In this document: piece by piece, positions 61,190-64,000 of the stretch
How the letters are laid out: each line of letters begins with the position of its first letter
Numbering within the stretch: position 1 is the first letter of the stretch
Assembly (NCBI RefSeq): GCF_000204055.1
Contig: NW_006768820.1
Location: forward strand, 228,522-292,521
DNA: 64,000 nucleotides
Source: Melampsora larici-populina 98AG31
Taxonomy: Eukaryota; Basidiomycota; Pucciniomycetes; Pucciniales; Melampsoraceae
Direction of reading: 5' to 3'
Made by a program: the position numbers and the translations under genes
The notes under the pieces: generated by a model
What the model was told of the DNA's origin: nothing
What the model saw: the letters and a program-made list of their open reading frames with translations, nothing else
The model's database searches: none

Positions 61190-61710
61190 AGAGTTCTGTT
61201 TTGGAACTTTATCTACCCTGCTCTGACAGATCTTCAACAACTTAATGCATTTTTAAATGTTTTGTAAATTAAATGTAATCATTTTTCACCTTTGAAAAAT
61301 ACATTATATTTACGGTGTCAGGAGGTAGTCCTCGAATGCTGCTTTATCTGATCGAGATTTGGTCAGATCAATAAACTTTAAACCTGTGTAGTACCTCTAT
61401 TAGTCAGAGTTTAAAGTACCAAACACTTAATTGAGTGTTCTTGATCAATCAATTTCTAGTTACAAAGATAATCAATTAGGGGAAATTACTGAAGATTTAG
61501 TGTACAGTTTCTACTAAAATACTAGTAGAAACTTATGCTCAAATCCTTACTTCAAATTAGGTCCTCTAACTGTATGTATTTGTTTGTTGCAAGCATAGTC
61601 TTAAAACCTTGTTTTTCTGTTATGAAACTTTGTAGATTATAGTCCCTACAAGTTTTTCTAGTGATTTACTAGCCTAATCAAAGCTAGTAGCTAGCTCACA
61701 ATAGCAATGT

Positions 61711-62059
61711 CAGAGGTCTGAGTGTGCGTAGTCTTTGGCCAAGAATCTGTGAATACTGATCTGCCAGCAATGATTTTTACATTCACCACATTTTCATGCA
61801 TTTAATGTCACATCTACCAACATTTATGCAATTTTGATCACATTTCTTGACTAATACCCATTATAGATTCAGGCAAAAACATCAGTAGCTTTAGCGTACA
61901 CTTCTTGTGTTTCAAAATCTGGGGCATTTGTTTTTTCCAAGTTTTGATTGCTGCAAACATGTAAAAACAGTTGTTTTTGATGCTTGATGTTAGGGACCTG
62001 GAACAAACTTTTCTTCAAAAAGTTTTAGAATGATACTGTCAAAAAAGGTATTCTTGGCC
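61711..62059. other. AT-rich DNA, no gene recognised
   Basis: No feature seen before the repeated block starts at 62060. Confidence 0.4.
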
Positions 62060-62791
62060 TCTATAAGCCTGATTGTGATGGCTTTAGCTCAAAATTTGAG
62101 CTACATACAGCAAGCTGTGTACCAATATAACAGGCCATTTTTTGAGAGACAATGTTTTTGTCTCAAAAAAAACCTTTATCCTATTTTTTGTGGATGATGA
62201 AGAGAGGGATCATCTTGTCAAAAGCCCCAGGGTAACCCTATTGCCAAATTTGGGTTTGGGGCATGAGCTGTTGGTAGTGAGCAGTGGAATATATTTTTCC
62301 TCTACTAAATTTCAAAGCCTTCTGTGCCAAAATCAGACATTGCTAATTGCCATGCCCTTGTATAGGGGCTGTGTTGTTTTTCACATGTTGGTACATATTT
62401 TGGTACCACACTCATTGGTTTACATTGGTCAGAAGGGGCCAGAATTGGTGGTGTGACATGGATAAAACTGTGCTTTCAAATTTCATAGGGGTTCCTTTAG
62501 GGGGTCTTAGGCCATTTGCAAGAGGACCTCAGCACCATCCTTGGTGGTTTTAACACAGTTCTCAAGCTGTGACAAACTTTCTGTTGATCATGAAACTATC
62601 CAAATATGTACAATTGTATATAGAACCACATACCAGAAGCTCAACAATTTCTAAAGTGAGGTGAAGTGGAAAAGTAAAAAAACAACATACAGTCACAGCT
62701 CCCAGCTACTAGTTTCTGGTAGTCCAGACACCACCACATTCAAGTGCAGCCAAGGATTTCCAGAGATTGAACACAATATCCACAGGATATG
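62060..62791 (+). repeat. 732-bp direct repeat, copy 1
   Basis: Same sequence as 63269-64000 at an offset of 1209 bp, with no difference seen. Its frames (62142-62456 and 62347-62553) have no recognised domain and are repeated identically. Confidence 0.9.
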
Positions 62792-63028
62792 GGCGGGATA
62801 TGAGCTCCCACTATATAGTCTTGGATATAGTTAAAGCTGGTTTTCAGCTTCACCAAAGTGTCATGGGCATGTATTTTAGTGATTAAATATAGGGAGGATA
62901 TATCACATTGTTTCATACTCTCAAAATGGTCTGGTGGTGTTTTTTGTAGTTGTCAAAATCAAATTTGTCAGTATCCTATGGATTTCGCCACGGATCTGAT
63001 GGACTGCCGTCTGGAGGGAAGGGGGAGG

Positions 63029-63032
<4 letters not shown>

Positions 63033-63066
<34 letters not shown>

Positions 63067-63173
63067 CTNNNNNNNNNNNNNNNNNNNNNNNNNNNNNNNN
63101 NNNNNNNNNNNNNNNNNNNNNNNNNNNNNNNNNNNNNNNNNNNNNNNNNNNNNNNNNNNNNNNNNNNNAAAAG

Positions 63174-63206
<33 letters not shown>
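63033..63206. other. Assembly gap flanked by poly-T and poly-A
   Basis: About 36 bases of T (with one C near the end) run into 100 Ns (63069-63168), followed by about 38 bases of A. The round gap size marks scaffolding. Open frames across this stretch are homopolymer artefacts. Confidence 0.95.
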
Positions 63207-63209
<3 letters not shown>

Positions 63210-63268
63210 TTCCAGGGTGGGTAAGACGCAGTCTGATTTGTATATCCACTCCGCACTCATCAGCTACG

Positions 63269-64000
63269 TCTATAAGCCTGATTGTGATGGCTTTAGCTCA
63301 AAATTTGAGCTACATACAGCAAGCTGTGTACCAATATAACAGGCCATTTTTTGAGAGACAATGTTTTTGTCTCAAAAAAAACCTTTATCCTATTTTTTGT
63401 GGATGATGAAGAGAGGGATCATCTTGTCAAAAGCCCCAGGGTAACCCTATTGCCAAATTTGGGTTTGGGGCATGAGCTGTTGGTAGTGAGCAGTGGAATA
63501 TATTTTTCCTCTACTAAATTTCAAAGCCTTCTGTGCCAAAATCAGACATTGCTAATTGCCATGCCCTTGTATAGGGGCTGTGTTGTTTTTCACATGTTGG
63601 TACATATTTTGGTACCACACTCATTGGTTTACATTGGTCAGAAGGGGCCAGAATTGGTGGTGTGACATGGATAAAACTGTGCTTTCAAATTTCATAGGGG
63701 TTCCTTTAGGGGGTCTTAGGCCATTTGCAAGAGGACCTCAGCACCATCCTTGGTGGTTTTAACACAGTTCTCAAGCTGTGACAAACTTTCTGTTGATCAT
63801 GAAACTATCCAAATATGTACAATTGTATATAGAACCACATACCAGAAGCTCAACAATTTCTAAAGTGAGGTGAAGTGGAAAAGTAAAAAAACAACATACA
63901 GTCACAGCTCCCAGCTACTAGTTTCTGGTAGTCCAGACACCACCACATTCAAGTGCAGCCAAGGATTTCCAGAGATTGAACACAATATCCACAGGATATG
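63269..64000 (+). repeat. 732-bp direct repeat, copy 2 (cut by window end)
   Basis: Repeats 62060-62791 and runs to the end of the window, so the true repeat may be longer. Placed just after the gap, it could be a duplicated contig end. Confidence 0.9.

Larger units (their letters stand above)
56620..61710. repeat. Diverged LTR-like repeat, copy 2 (split by two transposons)
   Basis: The pieces 56620-56828, 59861-60566 and 61190-61710 together repeat, in order, the words of the block at 41.1-43.0 kb (CAGCCCTGAG...ACCAAAGG, CAGTTTCAAGAG, ATATAGGATTTTCAAAC, AATCATCATCACATTACA, GTCAGGAGGT, TTACTAGCCTAA). The Tigger-like element and the 623-bp MITE account for the gaps. Confidence 0.4.

Noticed and set aside
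62858..63406. Frames with poly-Phe or poly-Lys across the Ns
   Set aside because: Translation of homopolymer runs and gap characters.
1..64000. CRISPR arrays, bacterial operons or a defence island
   Set aside because: The window is eukaryotic: spliceosomal introns, mitochondrial polymerase, P4 ATPase. Repeats found are TIRs, split direct repeats and minisatellite, none with regular spacer structure.

Overview
The window is from a filamentous fungus, most likely a rust (Pucciniales, Puccinia-like). The genes are rich in short introns (about 55-120 nt, GT...AG). Housekeeping proteins of fungal type sit between wide AT-rich, transposon-filled stretches. hAT transposases of rust type, Ngaro/DIRS-like retroelements and many MITEs are nested in one another. 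The species cannot be fixed from the sequence alone.

Host genes: five can be modelled with exon phases that close. THG1 (tRNA-His guanylyltransferase, minus) faces a small basic nuclear-type protein with an SCI1-like domain (plus) across a 254-bp shared promoter. RPO41 (mitochondrial RNA polymerase, minus, 13 exons) faces a UBXN1/SAKS1-like UBA-UBX protein (plus, 10 exons) across 488 bp. NEO1 (P4-type phospholipid flippase, plus, 11 exons) lies alone at 50-55 kb. They share no pathway and look like two divergent gene pairs plus a singleton.

Mobile part: 18.4-34.3 kb is a three-level nest. An older Ngaro-like tyrosine-recombinase retroelement was split by a hAT transposon (19562-30655, 14-bp perfect TIRs, 7-8 bp TSD). 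An intron of that hAT gene then took in a younger Ngaro-like element (21875-27884) with textbook split direct repeats A1...B1A2B2 and a gag-RT frame that is continuous only after removal of five introns. A 206-bp CAC...GTG MITE sits in the RT of the older element; a second copy of the family lies just upstream of NEO1.

Other mobile material: a decayed second hAT (35135-39777) with a tRNA-like sequence inside; a TA-flanked TIR element (44789-47054) holding intron-like tandem units; a decayed pogo/Tigger element (56829-59860) itself hit by a 173-bp MITE; two further CAC...GTG elements with 3-bp TSDs (41975-42891, 60567-61189); GAGCATC-type (Harbinger-like) MITEs and a 2-kb TIR element at 6.1-8.9 kb; and diverged LTR-like repeats at about 41.1-43.0 and 56.6-61.7 kb.

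The right end holds a 100-N gap between poly-T and poly-A tracts and a 732-bp repeat of the sequence on either side, so that part may be an assembly artefact.
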